Source: Erwinia rhapontici
GTDB lineage: Bacteria; Pseudomonadota; Gammaproteobacteria; Enterobacterales; Enterobacteriaceae
NCBI RefSeq assembly: GCF_012271765.1
Contig: NZ_VRKO01000013.1
Location: 81,607-145,606 of the forward strand
Length of the DNA stretch: 64,000 nt
Reading direction: 5' to 3'
The translations under genes and the position numbers were made by a program. This document shows positions 47,373 through 58,219 of the stretch, in pieces. The notes beneath the pieces are model-generated. The model had not been told where the DNA came from. It saw nothing but the letters and a program-made list of their open reading frames with translations, and searched no databases. Positions within the stretch are counted from its first letter, which is position 1. Each line of letters opens with the position of its first letter.

Positions 47373-48428
47373 ATGCGTAAAATCATTCACGTGGATATGG
47401 ACTGCTTTTTTGCCGCAGTGGAAATGCGCGATAACCCCAGCCTGCGTGATATCCCCATCGCGATTGGCGGCAGCGAAAAACAGCGCGGCGTCATCAGCAC
47501 GGCGAATTATCCTGCGCGGAAATTTGGTGTGCACAGTGCGATGTCAACGGCGATGGCGCTTAAGCTCTGCCCGCACCTGACGGTGATTCGGGGCCGCTAT
47601 GACGCTTATAAAGAAGCCAGCGCCCATATTCGTGACATCTTTTCCCGCTATACTGCCCTGATTGAACCCCTGTCGCTTGATGAAGCTTACCTGGATGTCA
47701 CTGACAGCCAGCATTGCCATGGATCGGCCACGCTGATCGCGCGTGAGATCCGCGATACGATCCAGCAGGAGCTGAATCTCACCGCATCAGCCGGGATAGC
47801 GCCGATTAAATTCCTGGCAAAAATCGCCTCCGATATGAATAAACCTAACGGCCAGTTTGTCATTACGCCGCAGCAGATGCCTGACTTCCTGCTGGCCCTG
47901 CCGCTGGCGAAAATTCCCGGCGTGGGAAAAGTCACGGCGCGTAAGTTAGAAGAGATGGGGCTGAACACCTGTGCCGATGTGCAAAAAACCGATTTGGTCA
48001 CCTTGCTGAGGCGGTTTGGTAAGTTTGGCCGCGTGCTGTGGGAGCGCAGTAATGGCATTGATGACCGGGAAGTCATCACTACCCGTGAGCGTAAATCTCT
48101 TGGCGTGGAGCGGACGCTGTCGGAGGATATTCATAGCTGGGAAGCCTGCCTGGAAATTATCGACCTGCTGTACGATGAGCTGGCACGGCGGCTGGATAAC
48201 ATTAAGCCGGATCGCCAGATTGCCCGTCAGGGTGTAAAGCTGAAGTTTAATGATTTCCAGCAGACCACGCAGGAGCATGTGTGGCAGGTACTGAATAAGG
48301 CCGATCTGATTGAGATTGCGCGAAAAAGCTGGGATGAACGGCGTGCAGGGCGCGGCGTGAGGCTGGTGGGATTGCATGTGACGCTGCTGGACCCGCAGCT
48401 GGAAAGGCAATTGTTATTGGGATTGTAA
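47373..48428 (+). CDS. dinB: DNA polymerase IV
   Basis: SOS-induced Y-family translesion polymerase, 351 aa as in E. coli. Catalytic acids: D8 in HVDMDCFFA and the pair in SLDEAYLD. The end QLLLGL is the clamp-binding motif. GGAGGGGG gives a strong ribosome-binding site and a LexA box controls it. REP elements lie between it and convergent pepD. Confidence 0.97.
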   Translation: MRKIIHVDMDCFFAAVEMRDNPSLRDIPIAIGGSEKQRGVISTANYPARKFGVHSAMSTAMALKLCPHLTVIRGRYDAYKEASAHIRDIFSRYTALIEPLSLDEAYLDVTDSQHCHGSATLIAREIRDTIQQELNLTASAGIAPIKFLAKIASDMNKPNGQFVITPQQMPDFLLALPLAKIPGVGKVTARKLEEMGLNTCADVQKTDLVTLLRRFGKFGRVLWERSNGIDDREVITTRERKSLGVERTLSEDIHSWEACLEIIDLLYDELARRLDNIKPDRQIARQGVKLKFNDFQQTTQEHVWQVLNKADLIEIARKSWDERRAGRGVRLVGLHVTLLDPQLERQLLLGL

Positions 48429-48432
48429 GGGC

Positions 48433-48530
48433 GGGTCAGGCATACCTGACCCCTGCGAGTGTCGCGATTGTGACAGGGCGCGGGGCATGCCTGTATAGAG
48501 GCTGTCGTAGGGGCGAGGCATGCCTCGCCC
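48433..48530. repeat. REP-type palindrome pair (BIME-like)
   Basis: GGGTCAGG-CATA-CCTGACCC (48433-48452) and the perfect 20-base palindrome GGGCGAGGCATGCCTCGCCC (48511-48530), the latter preceded by the REP head GTAG. They fill the gap between convergent dinB and pepD and may act as a two-way barrier to read-through. Confidence 0.85.
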
Positions 48531-48547
48531 GTATCATATGCGCAGCA

Positions 48548-50005
48548 TTACTTAACCGGGATCGCCTTCAACAGCGCAGTCAGCAGCTGCCAGTACAGGT
48601 CAACGCTTCCAATATGCACCTGCTCATCCGGGGAGTGTGGCCCGGTGATGGTCGGCCCAATCGATACCATGTCCATCTGTGGGTACGGTTCTTTAAACAG
48701 ACCGCACTCCAGACCGGCGTGGATAACCTGGATGTTCGGGGTTTTATCGAACAGTTTTTCATAGGTTTCACGCACCAGCGCCATCACCGGTGAGGTGGCA
48801 TCCGGCTGCCAGCCAGGATAGCTGCCTTTGGCGAGGGTTTTCGCTCCAGCCAGCTGGCCGAGCGCAGTAAGCATTTCCACCACGTACTCTTTACCGCTGT
48901 CGATCAGTGAACGGATCAGTGAGTTAATCTTCGCTTCATTGCCTTCAAACGTCACCACACCGACGTTCAGCGAGGTTTCCACCACGCCTTTCATTACATC
49001 TGACTGACGGATCACGCCATTCGGTGTGCTGTTCAGCAGAGCGATAAACGCATCACGGCTGGTGGTGCTCAGAGCCTGCTCCGCATGGGCCAGATCCTCG
49101 ACCACCACGGCAATGTTTTTCTCTTTCAGGCTCAGCTCATTTTGCAGCGTCAGCAGATAGCCGGCTGCCAGTGACTTCAGCTTATCGAGGTTCGCAACAG
49201 GAACCGCCAGCGTGGCGAAGGCTTCACGTGGGATCGCATTCCGCAGCGTACCGCCGCTGAAATCCACCAGACGCAGGTCAAGATCCGCCGCATGGGAGAA
49301 CAGGAAGCGCGCCAGCAGTTTGTTGGCATTCCCCAGACCCACGTGAATATCACAACCGGAGTGACCGCCTTTCAGGCCTTTCAGCGTCAGTTTCACCGTC
49401 TGATAACCGGCCGGAACCGCTTCACGGGTCAGCGGCAGTGTGCTGGTAAAGTCGATACCGCCAGCACAACCCATATAGATCTCACCTTCCTCTTCGGAAT
49501 CGGTGTTAATCAAAATATCGGCCTGCAACCAGCCTGCTTTCAATCCGAAGGCACCGACCATGCCGGTCTCTTCGGTCATGGTCAGCAGCACTTCCAGCGG
49601 ACCATGTTCCAGGCTGTTATCAGCCAGCACGGCCAGAGCTGAAGCCATACCAATACCGTTATCGGCACCCAGCGTGGTGCCGCGTGCTTTTACCCACTCG
49701 CCATCGATCCAGGGCTGAATCGGGTCTTGGGTAAAGTCATGCACCGTGTCGTTGTTTTTCTGCGGCACCATATCAAGGTGCGCCTGAAGCGCCACGGGTT
49801 TACGATTTTCATAACCCGGCGTGGCAGGTTTACGGATCAGGATGTTACCCACCTGGTCGCGCTCATTCCAGAAACCCTGCTCCGTCGCCCAGGCGATCAC
49901 ATGGGCAGCCAGTTGTTCTTCATGATAAGAAGGATGGGGAATGGAGCAAATTTTGGCAAAAATATCCCACAATGGTTGTGGGGATAATTGAGACAATTCA
50001 GACAC
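48548..50005 (-). CDS. pepD: Aminoacyl-histidine dipeptidase (peptidase D)
   Basis: A 485-aa M20C metallopeptidase hydrolysing carnosine-like and other dipeptides; same length as E. coli PepD. Metal-binding stretches: LQAHLDMVPQKN, LGADNGIGMA, TMTEETGMVGA and NTDSEEEGEIYMGCAGG. It starts with GTG at 50005 and AGGAGAG upstream. Divergent from gpt. Confidence 0.96.
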   Translation of the reverse strand: MSELSQLSPQPLWDIFAKICSIPHPSYHEEQLAAHVIAWATEQGFWNERDQVGNILIRKPATPGYENRKPVALQAHLDMVPQKNNDTVHDFTQDPIQPWIDGEWVKARGTTLGADNGIGMASALAVLADNSLEHGPLEVLLTMTEETGMVGAFGLKAGWLQADILINTDSEEEGEIYMGCAGGIDFTSTLPLTREAVPAGYQTVKLTLKGLKGGHSGCDIHVGLGNANKLLARFLFSHAADLDLRLVDFSGGTLRNAIPREAFATLAVPVANLDKLKSLAAGYLLTLQNELSLKEKNIAVVVEDLAHAEQALSTTSRDAFIALLNSTPNGVIRQSDVMKGVVETSLNVGVVTFEGNEAKINSLIRSLIDSGKEYVVEMLTALGQLAGAKTLAKGSYPGWQPDATSPVMALVRETYEKLFDKTPNIQVIHAGLECGLFKEPYPQMDMVSIGPTITGPHSPDEQVHIGSVDLYWQLLTALLKAIPVK

Positions 50006-50202
50006 GATAACTCTCCTGTGTCAGCACTCCCTTTCTGCCGTGCAGGCAGGAAGCATGCGCTGATATCGGTTGGAAAATTCCCGTCAGCGAATCTGACGCG
50101 ATGGCAAAAGAATATCACCGATTTCTGACACATGCTCACGATGCCCCAGGAAAAAAGGGGGATACAAGGTGCAGCGGGCTGGTTTTTAGTGCCTCAGATC
50201 AC

Positions 50203-50208
50203 TATAAT
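50203..50208 (+). promoter_or_regulatory. Probable -10 element of gpt
   Basis: A perfect TATAAT 62 bases before the gpt ATG. The -35 region (around GGTTTTTAG) is poor. Confidence 0.4.
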
Positions 50209-50269
50209 TTCGCGCAACCGCTCCCCTTGCACAATTTTTAAGCCAATTTCATTGGCCGGGATTCTTTTA

Positions 50270-50728
50270 ATGAGTGAAAAATACATCGTCACCTGGGACA
50301 TGCTGCAAATCCATGCCCGTAAACTGGCCGAGCGCCTTCTGCCCGCTGAACAGTGGAAAGGCATTATTGCCGTCAGCCGTGGTGGTCTGGTACCTGCCGC
50401 CTTACTGGCGCGTGAGCTGTGTATCCGCCACGTCGACACGGTTTGCATCTCCAGCTACGACCACGATAACCAGCGCGAAATGACCGTGCTGAAGCGTGCA
50501 GAAGGGGATGGTGAAGGTTTCATCGTGATCGATGACCTGGTGGACACCGGCGGCACTGCACAGGCTATCCGTGAGATGTACCCGAAAGCGCATTTCGTGA
50601 CGATTTTCGCTAAACCAGCCGGACGCCCGCTGGTGGATGATTATGTTATCGACATCCCGCAAAACACCTGGATTGAACAGCCGTGGGACATGGGCATTGC
50701 CTACCTTCCCCCGCTGGTAAAAAGCTGA
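50270..50728 (+). CDS. gpt: Xanthine-guanine phosphoribosyltransferase
   Basis: Salvages xanthine and guanine with PRPP; 152 aa, the E. coli length. The PRPP motif is [27 protein letters not shown] carries a conserved loop. The ATG at 50270 ([12 protein letters not shown]) is fixed by family similarity; the open frame upstream is not coding. A strong terminator follows. Confidence 0.97.
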   Translation: MSEKYIVTWDMLQIHARKLAERLLPAEQWKGIIAVSRGGLVPAALLARELCIRHVDTVCISSYDHDNQREMTVLKRAEGDGEGFIVIDDLVDTGGTAQAIREMYPKAHFVTIFAKPAGRPLVDDYVIDIPQNTWIEQPWDMGIAYLPPLVKS

Positions 50729-50771
50729 TTGATTCACTCTGTCATCAGAGACATTTAGTGTGTTAGATCAA

Positions 50772-50805
50772 AACACGCCCGATTCTGTCGGGCGTGTTTG
50801 TTTTT
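50772..50805 (+). terminator. Terminator after gpt
   Basis: AACACGCCCGA-TTCTG-TCGGGCGTGTT followed by TTTGTTTTT-type sequence. Confidence 0.93.
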
Positions 50806-50874
50806 ACCCTTCGCGTGAAACTCCCTGCTACGGTAGACTCAAATCCTACCCGTACGCCAGAGGAACGCCCTGTT

Positions 50875-52125
50875 ATGTCGCCGAAAAACCTCAGCGAAGA
50901 ACTCTTCAAGCCGCGTTTTAAACACCCGGAAACCTCATCGCTGGTGCGACGTCTGCATCATCATCGCCCGTTGAGCATCCAGTCTGCGCTGGATGGCGAA
51001 ACCCATGCCGGCTGGTATCGGATGATTAACCGCCTGCTGTGGACCTGGCGTGGACTGACGCCGCAGGAAGTGAGTGAAGTGCTGGCACGTATCGCCGTCA
51101 GCACCGTTGAACATACCGATGATCAACTGCTGGATACGGTGATTGGCTATCGCGGCGGCAACTGGATCTATGAGTGGTCAAAGCAGGCGGCGCTTTGGCA
51201 GCAGAAGGCCACCGAATGTGACGATGACGCGCAAGCGGGCCAGTACTGGCTCCATGCGGCGCACCTTTACAGCGTGGCGGGCTATCCGCATCTGAAAGAG
51301 GATGAACTGGCAGAGCAGGCGCAGGTGCTGGCCAGCCGCGCTTATGAAGAAGCCACCCACCGTCTGCCTGGCGAACTGAAAGCACTGGAGTTTGCTATTG
51401 CTGGTGGCAGCCCGGTGACCGGTTTCCTGCATATGCCGCCGGACGTGAAAGCCCCTTATCCGACGGTGCTGCTGTGTGGTAGCCTGGATGCGCTGCAAAG
51501 CGACCATTACCGTCTTTTTCATGACTACCTTGCCCCGCGTGGCATTGCGATGCTGACGCTGGATATGCCATCGGTGGGCTTTTCCTCTAAATGGAAGCTG
51601 ACCCAGGATTCCAGCTTCCTGCACCAACAGGTACTGCGTCAGCTGGAAAATGTGGCCTGGGTTGATCACACGCGCGTCGCCGCCTTTGGTTTCCGTTTTG
51701 GGGCTAACGTGGCGGTCAGACTGGCCTATCTGGAAAGCCAGCGCCTGCGCGGCGTAGCCTGCCTTGGGCCAGTGGTACACAGCCTGCTTAGCGATACCAA
51801 CTTACAGGATCGCGTACCTGAAATGTATATGGATATGCTGGCCAGTCGCCTTGGCATGTCAGGGACATCCGACAGTGCATTACGCACTGAACTGAGCCGT
51901 TTCTCACTGAAAATTCAGGGACTGCTGGGCCGCCGTTGCCCGACGCCGATGCTGTCCGGTTACTGGGCTCATGACCCGTTTAGCCCGGAAGAAGAATCAC
52001 GGCTGATCACCAATTCCTCCAGCGCCGGGCGTTTGTTAAAGATTAACACCTCCCCGGCGATGGCGAATTTTGATAAAGGCCTGCGTGACATTTGTGACTG
52101 GCTGGCGCAGCGCTTAGACGTATGA
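50875..52125 (+). CDS. frsA: FrsA, fermentation/respiration switch protein (alpha/beta hydrolase)
   Basis: A 416-aa protein close to E. coli FrsA (414 aa), an alpha/beta-hydrolase-fold protein reported to bind unphosphorylated EIIA-Glc. N-terminal helical part, then hydrolase core with [18 protein letters not shown] and [16 protein letters not shown]. In the last motif the nucleophile-elbow position carries FGFRFG with no Ser. The ATG at 50875 follows AGAGGAACG. Position between gpt and crl conserved. Confidence 0.94.
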   Translation: MSPKNLSEELFKPRFKHPETSSLVRRLHHHRPLSIQSALDGETHAGWYRMINRLLWTWRGLTPQEVSEVLARIAVSTVEHTDDQLLDTVIGYRGGNWIYEWSKQAALWQQKATECDDDAQAGQYWLHAAHLYSVAGYPHLKEDELAEQAQVLASRAYEEATHRLPGELKALEFAIAGGSPVTGFLHMPPDVKAPYPTVLLCGSLDALQSDHYRLFHDYLAPRGIAMLTLDMPSVGFSSKWKLTQDSSFLHQQVLRQLENVAWVDHTRVAAFGFRFGANVAVRLAYLESQRLRGVACLGPVVHSLLSDTNLQDRVPEMYMDMLASRLGMSGTSDSALRTELSRFSLKIQGLLGRRCPTPMLSGYWAHDPFSPEEESRLITNSSSAGRLLKINTSPAMANFDKGLRDICDWLAQRLDV

Positions 52126-52182
52126 GTTGCTAATATTCAATAGTTTGCTACAACTATAGACTCAATTATGGAGGTTTTAACG

Positions 52183-52584
52183 ATGACGTTACCGAGTGGA
52201 CATCCTAAGAGTCGGCTGATCAAGCGCTTTCACTCTTTGGGTCCTTACATCCGTGAAGGCAAATGTGAAGGCGACCGCTTCTTCTTTGATTGCCTGGCCG
52301 TTTGCGTCAATGTGAAACCTGAACCGGAACTGCGTGAGTTCTGGGGCTGGTGGATGGAGCTGGAAGCCCAGACTGACCATTTCACCTATGAGTATCACTT
52401 TGGTCTGTTTGATAAAGAAGGCAACTGGAAGCCGAGCACGGTAAAGGGTAAGGATAATAATGCCCGTCTTGAAGAGACGTTACGTAACTTCCATGAGCGT
52501 TTAAAGGCGCAGTTAGCAGAGATCGAGCTGGGCCTGGTCCCGGCAGCCGGTTTTGCTGACAAGCCGGTTAAACTGACCGCGTAG
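52183..52584 (+). CDS. crl: Sigma-S activator Crl
   Basis: Crl binds RpoS and helps assemble the sigma-S holoenzyme. The 133-aa product begins [16 protein letters not shown] and contains [20 protein letters not shown]; its length equals E. coli Crl. GGAGG precedes the ATG. A terminator separates it from convergent phoE. Confidence 0.96.
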   Translation: MTLPSGHPKSRLIKRFHSLGPYIREGKCEGDRFFFDCLAVCVNVKPEPELREFWGWWMELEAQTDHFTYEYHFGLFDKEGNWKPSTVKGKDNNARLEETLRNFHERLKAQLAEIELGLVPAAGFADKPVKLTA

Positions 52585-52616
52585 TCCTGCCTGTTCATTC
52601 CTGACCCCCCATAAGA

Positions 52617-52647
52617 AAAGGCTGGATTGCTCCAGCCTTTGTTTTAG
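52617..52647. terminator. Terminator between crl and phoE
   Basis: AAAGGCTGGA-TTGC-TCCAGCCTTT followed by GTTTTAG. Confidence 0.9.
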
Positions 52648-52709
52648 ACACATAACGAGGGGTAAATCATTTATCGCTGTGGCAGTGGCGTGTCACAGCG
52701 TCAAAGGGA

Positions 52710-53864
52710 TTAGAACTGGTACATCACACCTACAGCAACGATATCGTCGGTGTTCAGGTTCAATTTGTTGTCATCGCTCAACAGGTTAACTTTGTAATCG
52801 ACAAAGGTAGACATGTTTTTGTTGAAGTAGTACGTCGCACCGATATCAACAAATTTGTACAGATCAGCATCACCAACGCCATTTTCCATATCTTTGCCTT
52901 TCGTCTGCACATAGGCCAGTGATGGACGCAGGCCCCAGTCGAACTGGTACTGTGCCACAACTTCAAAATTCGACAGTTTATTCACATAACCTGACACGGC
53001 GGTTGTTGTGCCGTTAGCCTGAGTGAAGGTTGCACCGCTGTTGATTGGGTTCATGTTACGCGTTTCAGCGTAGGTCGTTGCCAGGTATACACCGTTGTTG
53101 TCATATTTCAGACCGGTTGCCCAGGCTTCAGCTTTGTCACCAGAACCGAATGCCGCATTTTTCTGGCCAAGGCCTGGTGTAGTCTCATTGGCGATCAGGC
53201 GGTTAGAAGAAGAAAACGCCCCATTGACACTCAGACCATCAATGATTTTATAAGAAAGAGATGCGCCGTAACCATCGCCGTTACTCACGTTACCCGCACG
53301 TGTTGATGAAGCGTCGTTTTTACCCTGATACTGCAAGGCAAATTTCAGACCATCGACCAGACCGAAGAAGTCGTTGTTACGGTAGGTCAGCATGCTGTTA
53401 CCACGGGTCAGCATATAGGTGTCAGCGCGGGTGTAACCGGTGCCGCCGAACTCAGGCATCATATCGGTCCAGGCTTCCACGTCGTAGATCACACCGTAGT
53501 TACGGCCGTAGTCGATAGAACCAAAATCGTTCAGTTTCAGACCGGCGAAGCCCAGACGGGTTTTGTTACCGGCTTGCGCATCAGCACCGCCTTCTGAGTT
53601 GCTGGCGCTGAAGTTGTATTCCCACTGGCCGTAACCGGTCAGTTGGTCGTTAATCTGGGTCTGGCCCTTGAAGCCGATACGGACGTAGGACTTGTCAGCG
53701 TTGTTGCTGGCATTGGTGTCCGCTTCACTCATGTAACGCATTGCTTTAACTTTACCGTAGAAATCCAGTTTGTTGCCGTCTTTGTTATAGACTTCTGCGG
53801 CTTGTGCAGCGGTGGACAGGGCCAGAGCTGCGGTTAAGATTGCCAGTGCGCTTTTCTTCATCAT
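52710..53864 (-). CDS. phoE: Outer-membrane general porin, PhoE
   Basis: A 384-aa trimeric-porin monomer: signal peptide to STAAQA, then [20 protein letters not shown], the PEFGG constriction loop L3, and a C-terminal Phe (VGVMYQF). Gene position (crl-phoE-proB) and the KVKAMxYMS segment favour PhoE over OmpC/OmpF. A Pho box upstream supports this. Two adjacent ATGs (53864, 53861) are possible starts. PhoE is made under phosphate limitation and favours anions. Confidence 0.88.
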   Translation of the reverse strand: MMKKSALAILTAALALSTAAQAAEVYNKDGNKLDFYGKVKAMRYMSEADTNASNNADKSYVRIGFKGQTQINDQLTGYGQWEYNFSASNSEGGADAQAGNKTRLGFAGLKLNDFGSIDYGRNYGVIYDVEAWTDMMPEFGGTGYTRADTYMLTRGNSMLTYRNNDFFGLVDGLKFALQYQGKNDASSTRAGNVSNGDGYGASLSYKIIDGLSVNGAFSSSNRLIANETTPGLGQKNAAFGSGDKAEAWATGLKYDNNGVYLATTYAETRNMNPINSGATFTQANGTTTAVSGYVNKLSNFEVVAQYQFDWGLRPSLAYVQTKGKDMENGVGDADLYKFVDIGATYYFNKNMSTFVDYKVNLLSDDNKLNLNTDDIVAVGVMYQF

Positions 53865-53945
53865 TTTGCTATCAATCCCGAAAGAGTAAAAGTAATAAAC
53901 GGCCCGAAGGCTCTGTTCGAAGCACGGACTTTTTACCCTTTCTCC

Positions 53946-53963
53946 ATTAAAGTTTTATTACAG
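53946..53963 (-). promoter_or_regulatory. Pho box of phoE
   Basis: On the minus strand CTGTAAT-AAAA-CTTTAAT has the 7-4-7 layout of PhoB sites (consensus CTGTCAT repeats: 6/7 and 5/7) and resembles the site known before E. coli phoE. It is 82 bases before the start codon. Confidence 0.75.
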
Positions 53964-54110
53964 TTTTCAACACTTCTTGTTAATTGCGAACTTTTGGACT
54001 AGCAAGTGGTCAGGGCTTTTTCGCCCTTTTCCCGCGCTGGCTGTTGGCTTCGGGCACCACACCTGCTAAAACGTTTCTTTGTACTCTTTTTTACGAAATG
54101 GCAGGAAATA

Positions 54111-55214
54111 ATGAGCAGCAGCCAGACCCTGGTGGTGAAACTGGGGACCAGCGTACTGACCGGCGGATCGCGTCGGCTGAATCGGGCCCATATTGTGGAG
54201 CTGGTGCGTCAGTGCGCACAGCAACATGCCGCGGGCCATCGGATTGTGATTGTGACCTCTGGCGCGATGGCGGCAGGACGTGAGCACCTTGGCTATCCTG
54301 AACTGCCCCCGACCATCGCCTCTAAGCAGCTGCTGGCTGCGGTGGGGCAGAGCCGTCTGATCCAGCTGTGGGAACAGCTGTTCTCGATCTACGGTATTCA
54401 TATCGGCCAGATGCTGCTGACCCGCGCAGACCTTGAAGATCGCGAGCGTTTCCTTAACGCCCGTGACACCATGCGCGCGCTGCTCGATAACCATATCGTG
54501 CCCGTCATCAACGAAAATGACGCGGTCGCCACTGCTGAAATCAAAGTGGGTGATAACGACAACCTCTCTGCGCTGGCGGCTATCCTTGCTGGTGCCGATA
54601 AGCTGCTGCTGCTCACCGATCAGCAGGGATTGTTTACTGCCGATCCGCGTAATAATCCGGAAGCCGAACTGATCCGCGATGTTCACGGTATCGACGATGC
54701 GCTGCGTGCGCTGGCGGGTGACAGTGTTTCAGGCCTGGGAACGGGCGGTATGGCGACTAAACTCCAGGCGGCGGATGTGGCCTGTCGCGCCGGTATTGAT
54801 ACCATTATTGCGGCCGGTAACCGTCCTGGTGTGATTGGTGATGTGATTGCCTCCAACCCGGTTGGGACCCGCTTCCACGCTTTTGAAACCCCGCTGGAAA
54901 ATCGCAAGCGCTGGATCTTCGGTGCGCCTCCGGCCGGTGAGCTGGTGGTGGATGATGGGGCGCTGTCAGCGATTCTGGAACGCGGTAGCTCCTTGTTGCC
55001 AAAAGGTATCCGTGAAATTAGCGGCAACTTTTCCCGTGGTGAAGTGATCCGTATTCGCAGTTTGCAGGGGCGCGATGTTGCCCACGGCGTATCGCGCTAT
55101 AACAGCGATGCCATGCGTATGATTGCCGGACATCACTCCCAGCAGATCAGCGAAATTTTAGGTTATGAATATGGTCCGGTGGCGATACATCGTGACGATA
55201 TGATTGTTTCTTAA
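54111..55214 (+). CDS. proB: Glutamate 5-kinase
   Basis: First step of proline synthesis, feedback-inhibited by proline. 367 aa as in E. coli: amino-acid-kinase domain ([28 protein letters not shown]) and a C-terminal PUA domain (from about 280, [18 protein letters not shown]). The ATG at 54111 follows AGGAAATA; an open frame upstream to 54006 is not coding. proA follows after 9 bases. Confidence 0.97.
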   Translation: MSSSQTLVVKLGTSVLTGGSRRLNRAHIVELVRQCAQQHAAGHRIVIVTSGAMAAGREHLGYPELPPTIASKQLLAAVGQSRLIQLWEQLFSIYGIHIGQMLLTRADLEDRERFLNARDTMRALLDNHIVPVINENDAVATAEIKVGDNDNLSALAAILAGADKLLLLTDQQGLFTADPRNNPEAELIRDVHGIDDALRALAGDSVSGLGTGGMATKLQAADVACRAGIDTIIAAGNRPGVIGDVIASNPVGTRFHAFETPLENRKRWIFGAPPAGELVVDDGALSAILERGSSLLPKGIREISGNFSRGEVIRIRSLQGRDVAHGVSRYNSDAMRMIAGHHSQQISEILGYEYGPVAIHRDDMIVS

Positions 55215-55223
55215 GGAATACGC

Positions 55224-56477
55224 ATGCTTGAACAAATGGGTAAGGCCGCTAAGGCCGCTTCGTATCAGCTGTCGGTGCTGTCGACCGCACAGAAAAATCA
55301 GGTGCTGATGACGATTGCTGACCATCTGGAAGCGCAGAGCGCATCCATACTGGCCGCCAACGAACTCGACCTGGCAGATGCACGCCAGAACGGCATGAGT
55401 GCCGCACTGCTGGACCGCCTGATGCTGGATCAGACGCGCCTGAAAGGGATTGCCGATGATGTGCGTCAGGTGTGCCGTCTGGCCGATCCGGTGGGTGTGG
55501 TGATCGACGGCGGTAAGCTCGACAGTGGGCTGCGTATTGAGCGCCGCCGCGTGCCGCTGGGTGTGGTCGGCGTGATTTATGAAGCGCGTCCGAACGTGAC
55601 CGTGGACGTTGCCAGCCTGTGCCTGAAAACCGGTAATGCGGTGATCCTGCGCGGTGGCAAAGAGACGTATCGCACCAACGGTGCCACCGTGCGGGTGATT
55701 CAGGATGCCCTGAAACAGCATGGTCTGCCAGCAGGTGCGGTGCAGGCGATTGAAAGCCCGGACCGTGAGCTGGTGAATCAACTGCTGAAGCTCGACCGTT
55801 ACGTGGATATGCTGATCCCACGCGGCGGTGCCGGGCTGCATAAGCTGTGCCGTGAGCAGTCCACCATTCCGGTGATCACCGGCGGTATCGGCGTTTGCCA
55901 TATCTATGTTGATCGCAGCATTGAACAGGATGCGGCACTGAAGGTGATCGTTAACGCCAAAAAACAGCGTCCAAGCGCCTGTAACTCGGTGGAAACCCTG
56001 CTGATTGATGCGGCGATTGCCGACACGTTCCTGCCTGCCCTGAGCGCCCGGATGGCGCAGGAAGGCATCAGCCTGCATGCGGATCCGCGCTCGCTGCCGC
56101 TGTTAAGCAACGGTCTGGCCAGCGTCAGTGCGGTCACTGAAGCGCAATATCGCGATGAGTGGCTGGCGCTGGATTTGAACGTCAAGCTGGTGGACTCACT
56201 GGATGAGGGCATTGCCCATATCCGTGAGTACGGCACGCAGCACTCTGATGCGATTCTGACGCGCACCATCCAGAATGCTGACCGCTTCGTTAACGAAGTG
56301 GATTCATCGGCCGTCTACGTCAACGCCAGCACCCGTTTTACCGATGGCGGCCAGTTTGGTCTTGGCGCTGAAGTGGCGGTCAGTACCCAGAAGTTGCATG
56401 CCCGCGGCCCGATGGGCCTGGAAGCACTGACCACCTATAAGTGGGTGGCGTATGGCGACGATACGGTGCGTGTTTAA
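55224..56477 (+). CDS. proA: Gamma-glutamyl phosphate reductase
   Basis: Reduces gamma-glutamyl phosphate to glutamate semialdehyde; acts with ProB. 417 aa, aldehyde-dehydrogenase fold; the catalytic Cys is in [29 protein letters not shown] gives the ribosome-binding site. In E. coli tRNA-Thr (thrW) follows; here a LysE-family gene follows after 22 bases. Confidence 0.97.
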   Translation: MLEQMGKAAKAASYQLSVLSTAQKNQVLMTIADHLEAQSASILAANELDLADARQNGMSAALLDRLMLDQTRLKGIADDVRQVCRLADPVGVVIDGGKLDSGLRIERRRVPLGVVGVIYEARPNVTVDVASLCLKTGNAVILRGGKETYRTNGATVRVIQDALKQHGLPAGAVQAIESPDRELVNQLLKLDRYVDMLIPRGGAGLHKLCREQSTIPVITGGIGVCHIYVDRSIEQDAALKVIVNAKKQRPSACNSVETLLIDAAIADTFLPALSARMAQEGISLHADPRSLPLLSNGLASVSAVTEAQYRDEWLALDLNVKLVDSLDEGIAHIREYGTQHSDAILTRTIQNADRFVNEVDSSAVYVNASTRFTDGGQFGLGAEVAVSTQKLHARGPMGLEALTTYKWVAYGDDTVRV

Positions 56478-56499
56478 CGGATAAAAAGAGGCGGTTGAA

Positions 56500-57126
56500 A
56501 TGGTTACGCTTTCCCAGCTTTTACCCTTTGCCGCCATCGCCCTTGGGATGGTGTTAACCCCCGGCCCCAATATGATTTACCTGATCTCGCGCTCTCTTTG
56601 CCAGGGACGCAGGGCCGGGTACATCTCTCTGTGCGGCGTGGCGCTGGGCTTTATGTTTTACATGGTCTGCGCTGCGCTGGGGATTACGGCATTGGTGATG
56701 GCGGTGCCGATGGCTTACGACGCACTGCGCTTAGCCGGTGCGGCCTATTTACTGTGGATGGCATGGCAGGCACTGTTCGGGGGGAAATCCCCGTTTCAAC
56801 TGCGCGATCTGCCGCCGGACAGCCCGCGTAAGCTGTTTACTATGGGGCTGCTGACCAATCTGCTGAATCCCAAAACGGCGGTGATCTATCTCACCCTGTT
56901 GCCACAGTTTATCCACCCGGAGCAGGGCAATGTTCTGGCGCAATCCCTGACGCTGGGCTTCACGCAGATCGTCACCAGTATGCTGGTGAACAGCCTGATT
57001 GTTTTTGCCGCTGGCACTATTGCTACCTTCCTTGCCGGCCGCCCCGGCTGGCAGAAAGCCCAGCGCTGGCTGATGGGAACGGTACTGGCGGGGCTGGCGG
57101 TCAAAATGGTGATGGATAAACGCTGA
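56500..57126 (+). CDS. LysE/RhtB-family amino acid exporter
   Basis: A 208-aa membrane protein with five or six hydrophobic segments and the family motif GMVLTPGPNMIYLISRSLCQGRRAG at the N-terminus, plus NLLNPKTAVIYLTLLPQFI. Members export homoserine, threonine, leucine or lysine; the substrate cannot be told. It starts 22 bases after proA and may be co-transcribed with proBA. Confidence 0.88.
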   Translation: MVTLSQLLPFAAIALGMVLTPGPNMIYLISRSLCQGRRAGYISLCGVALGFMFYMVCAALGITALVMAVPMAYDALRLAGAAYLLWMAWQALFGGKSPFQLRDLPPDSPRKLFTMGLLTNLLNPKTAVIYLTLLPQFIHPEQGNVLAQSLTLGFTQIVTSMLVNSLIVFAAGTIATFLAGRPGWQKAQRWLMGTVLAGLAVKMVMDKR

Positions 57127-57159
57127 ACGGGCCGCCCGGCAGGGCAGCCCACACGTCAT

Positions 57160-57981
57160 CTATCCCTGTCGTGCATGCGCCGCCGCTTTGCGGAATAGGG
57201 CATCATCGGGCCGAACGCCGGTATACAGCGCAAACTGTTCCACTGCCTGAATAGCAAACACTTCAGAACCAGTAATGACAGTCTTCTTCTGGCTGCGCGC
57301 GTACTGTACCAGCGGTGTCAGTTCCGGTAACGCCACCACTTCAAAAATCACGCTGGCAGCGTCAATAGTCGCACGATCAAATGACAATGCATCGGCATCT
57401 GCACCGCCCGCCATTCCGGTAGGCGTGGCATTGATCAGCAGCCCAGGCTGTAGCCCTTCCAGGTCAGCACGCCATTCAAAACCGTACAGCTCCGCCAGTT
57501 CGCGCCCACTGGTTTCGTTGCGTGCAATAATATAGCCCTGATGGAAACCGCTGTCTTTTAAGGCGCAGGCCACCGCTTTTGCCATGCCACCGCTGCCACG
57601 CAGAGCGAAGGTCAGTCCGGTGGGGACCTGATACTGTTTCAACAGGTTATGGATGGCAATATAGTCGGTGTTATAAGCCTTCAGGTAACCCTCGGTATTG
57701 ACAATGGTATTCACCGAATTGATGGCTTTGGCGGAGGCGTCCAGCTCATCCAGCAGGGGAATGCAGGCCTCTTTAAATGGCATTGAAATGGCACAGCCAC
57801 GGATACCCAGCGCCCGCACGCCGCCAATCGCCGCGCTTAAGTCTTTGGTGGTGAACGCTTTGTAGAGGTAATCGAGATCGAGGGCGTCATAGAGATAGTT
57901 ATGGAAACGGGTGCCAAAATTGCCGGGCCGTGCCGCCAGTGACATGCAGACCTGGGTGTCTTTATTCAGATTTTTGGTCAT
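57160..57981 (-). CDS. Shikimate dehydrogenase-like protein (HI0607/SdhL type)
   Basis: A 273-aa AroE-superfamily oxidoreductase. Catalytic Lys (ISMPFKEAC) and Asp (AYNTDY) are conserved, with INSVNTIVN between them. The N-terminal SxS shikimate-binding motif of AroE is not seen; the segment reads VCMSLAARPGNFG. This is typical of the HI0607 group, which reacts poorly with shikimate and whose true substrate is unknown. The start at 57981 (MTKNLNKD) is preferred over 58059. Divergent from the AlaX-like gene across a region with a TTGATTAATCAA palindrome. Confidence 0.85.
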   Translation of the reverse strand: MTKNLNKDTQVCMSLAARPGNFGTRFHNYLYDALDLDYLYKAFTTKDLSAAIGGVRALGIRGCAISMPFKEACIPLLDELDASAKAINSVNTIVNTEGYLKAYNTDYIAIHNLLKQYQVPTGLTFALRGSGGMAKAVACALKDSGFHQGYIIARNETSGRELAELYGFEWRADLEGLQPGLLINATPTGMAGGADADALSFDRATIDAASVIFEVVALPELTPLVQYARSQKKTVITGSEVFAIQAVEQFALYTGVRPDDALFRKAAAHARQG

Positions 57982-58109
57982 CGGGTTGTCTCTGTGAAGG
58001 GAGTGGCATCCAGCATGGACTAAAATCACGAGATAAAAAACTGCTGAATTCGCTGACAAATTTCCCCTTTTAAGCAGAACAGAGCGTCAAAGACGCTATT
58101 TATCTATTT

Positions 58110-58123
58110 TGTTGATTAATCAA
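58110..58123. promoter_or_regulatory. TGTTGAT/TTGATTAATCAA palindrome in the divergent gap
   Basis: TTGATTAATCAA (58112-58123) is a perfect 12-base palindrome overlapping TGTTGAT (58110-58116). TGTTGAT and its complement ATCAACA recur before the YheO-type regulator gene (60524-60559), suggesting a shared operator. Confidence 0.4.
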
Positions 58124-58219
58124 GATTTCAGAGATTAAATTTCAACATTTCGTTTAGTTTTCTGGAGTGGAATGCTAACCTGCTGGGCGATAATCTCCTC
58201 ACTGTTGAGAACCTGATTG

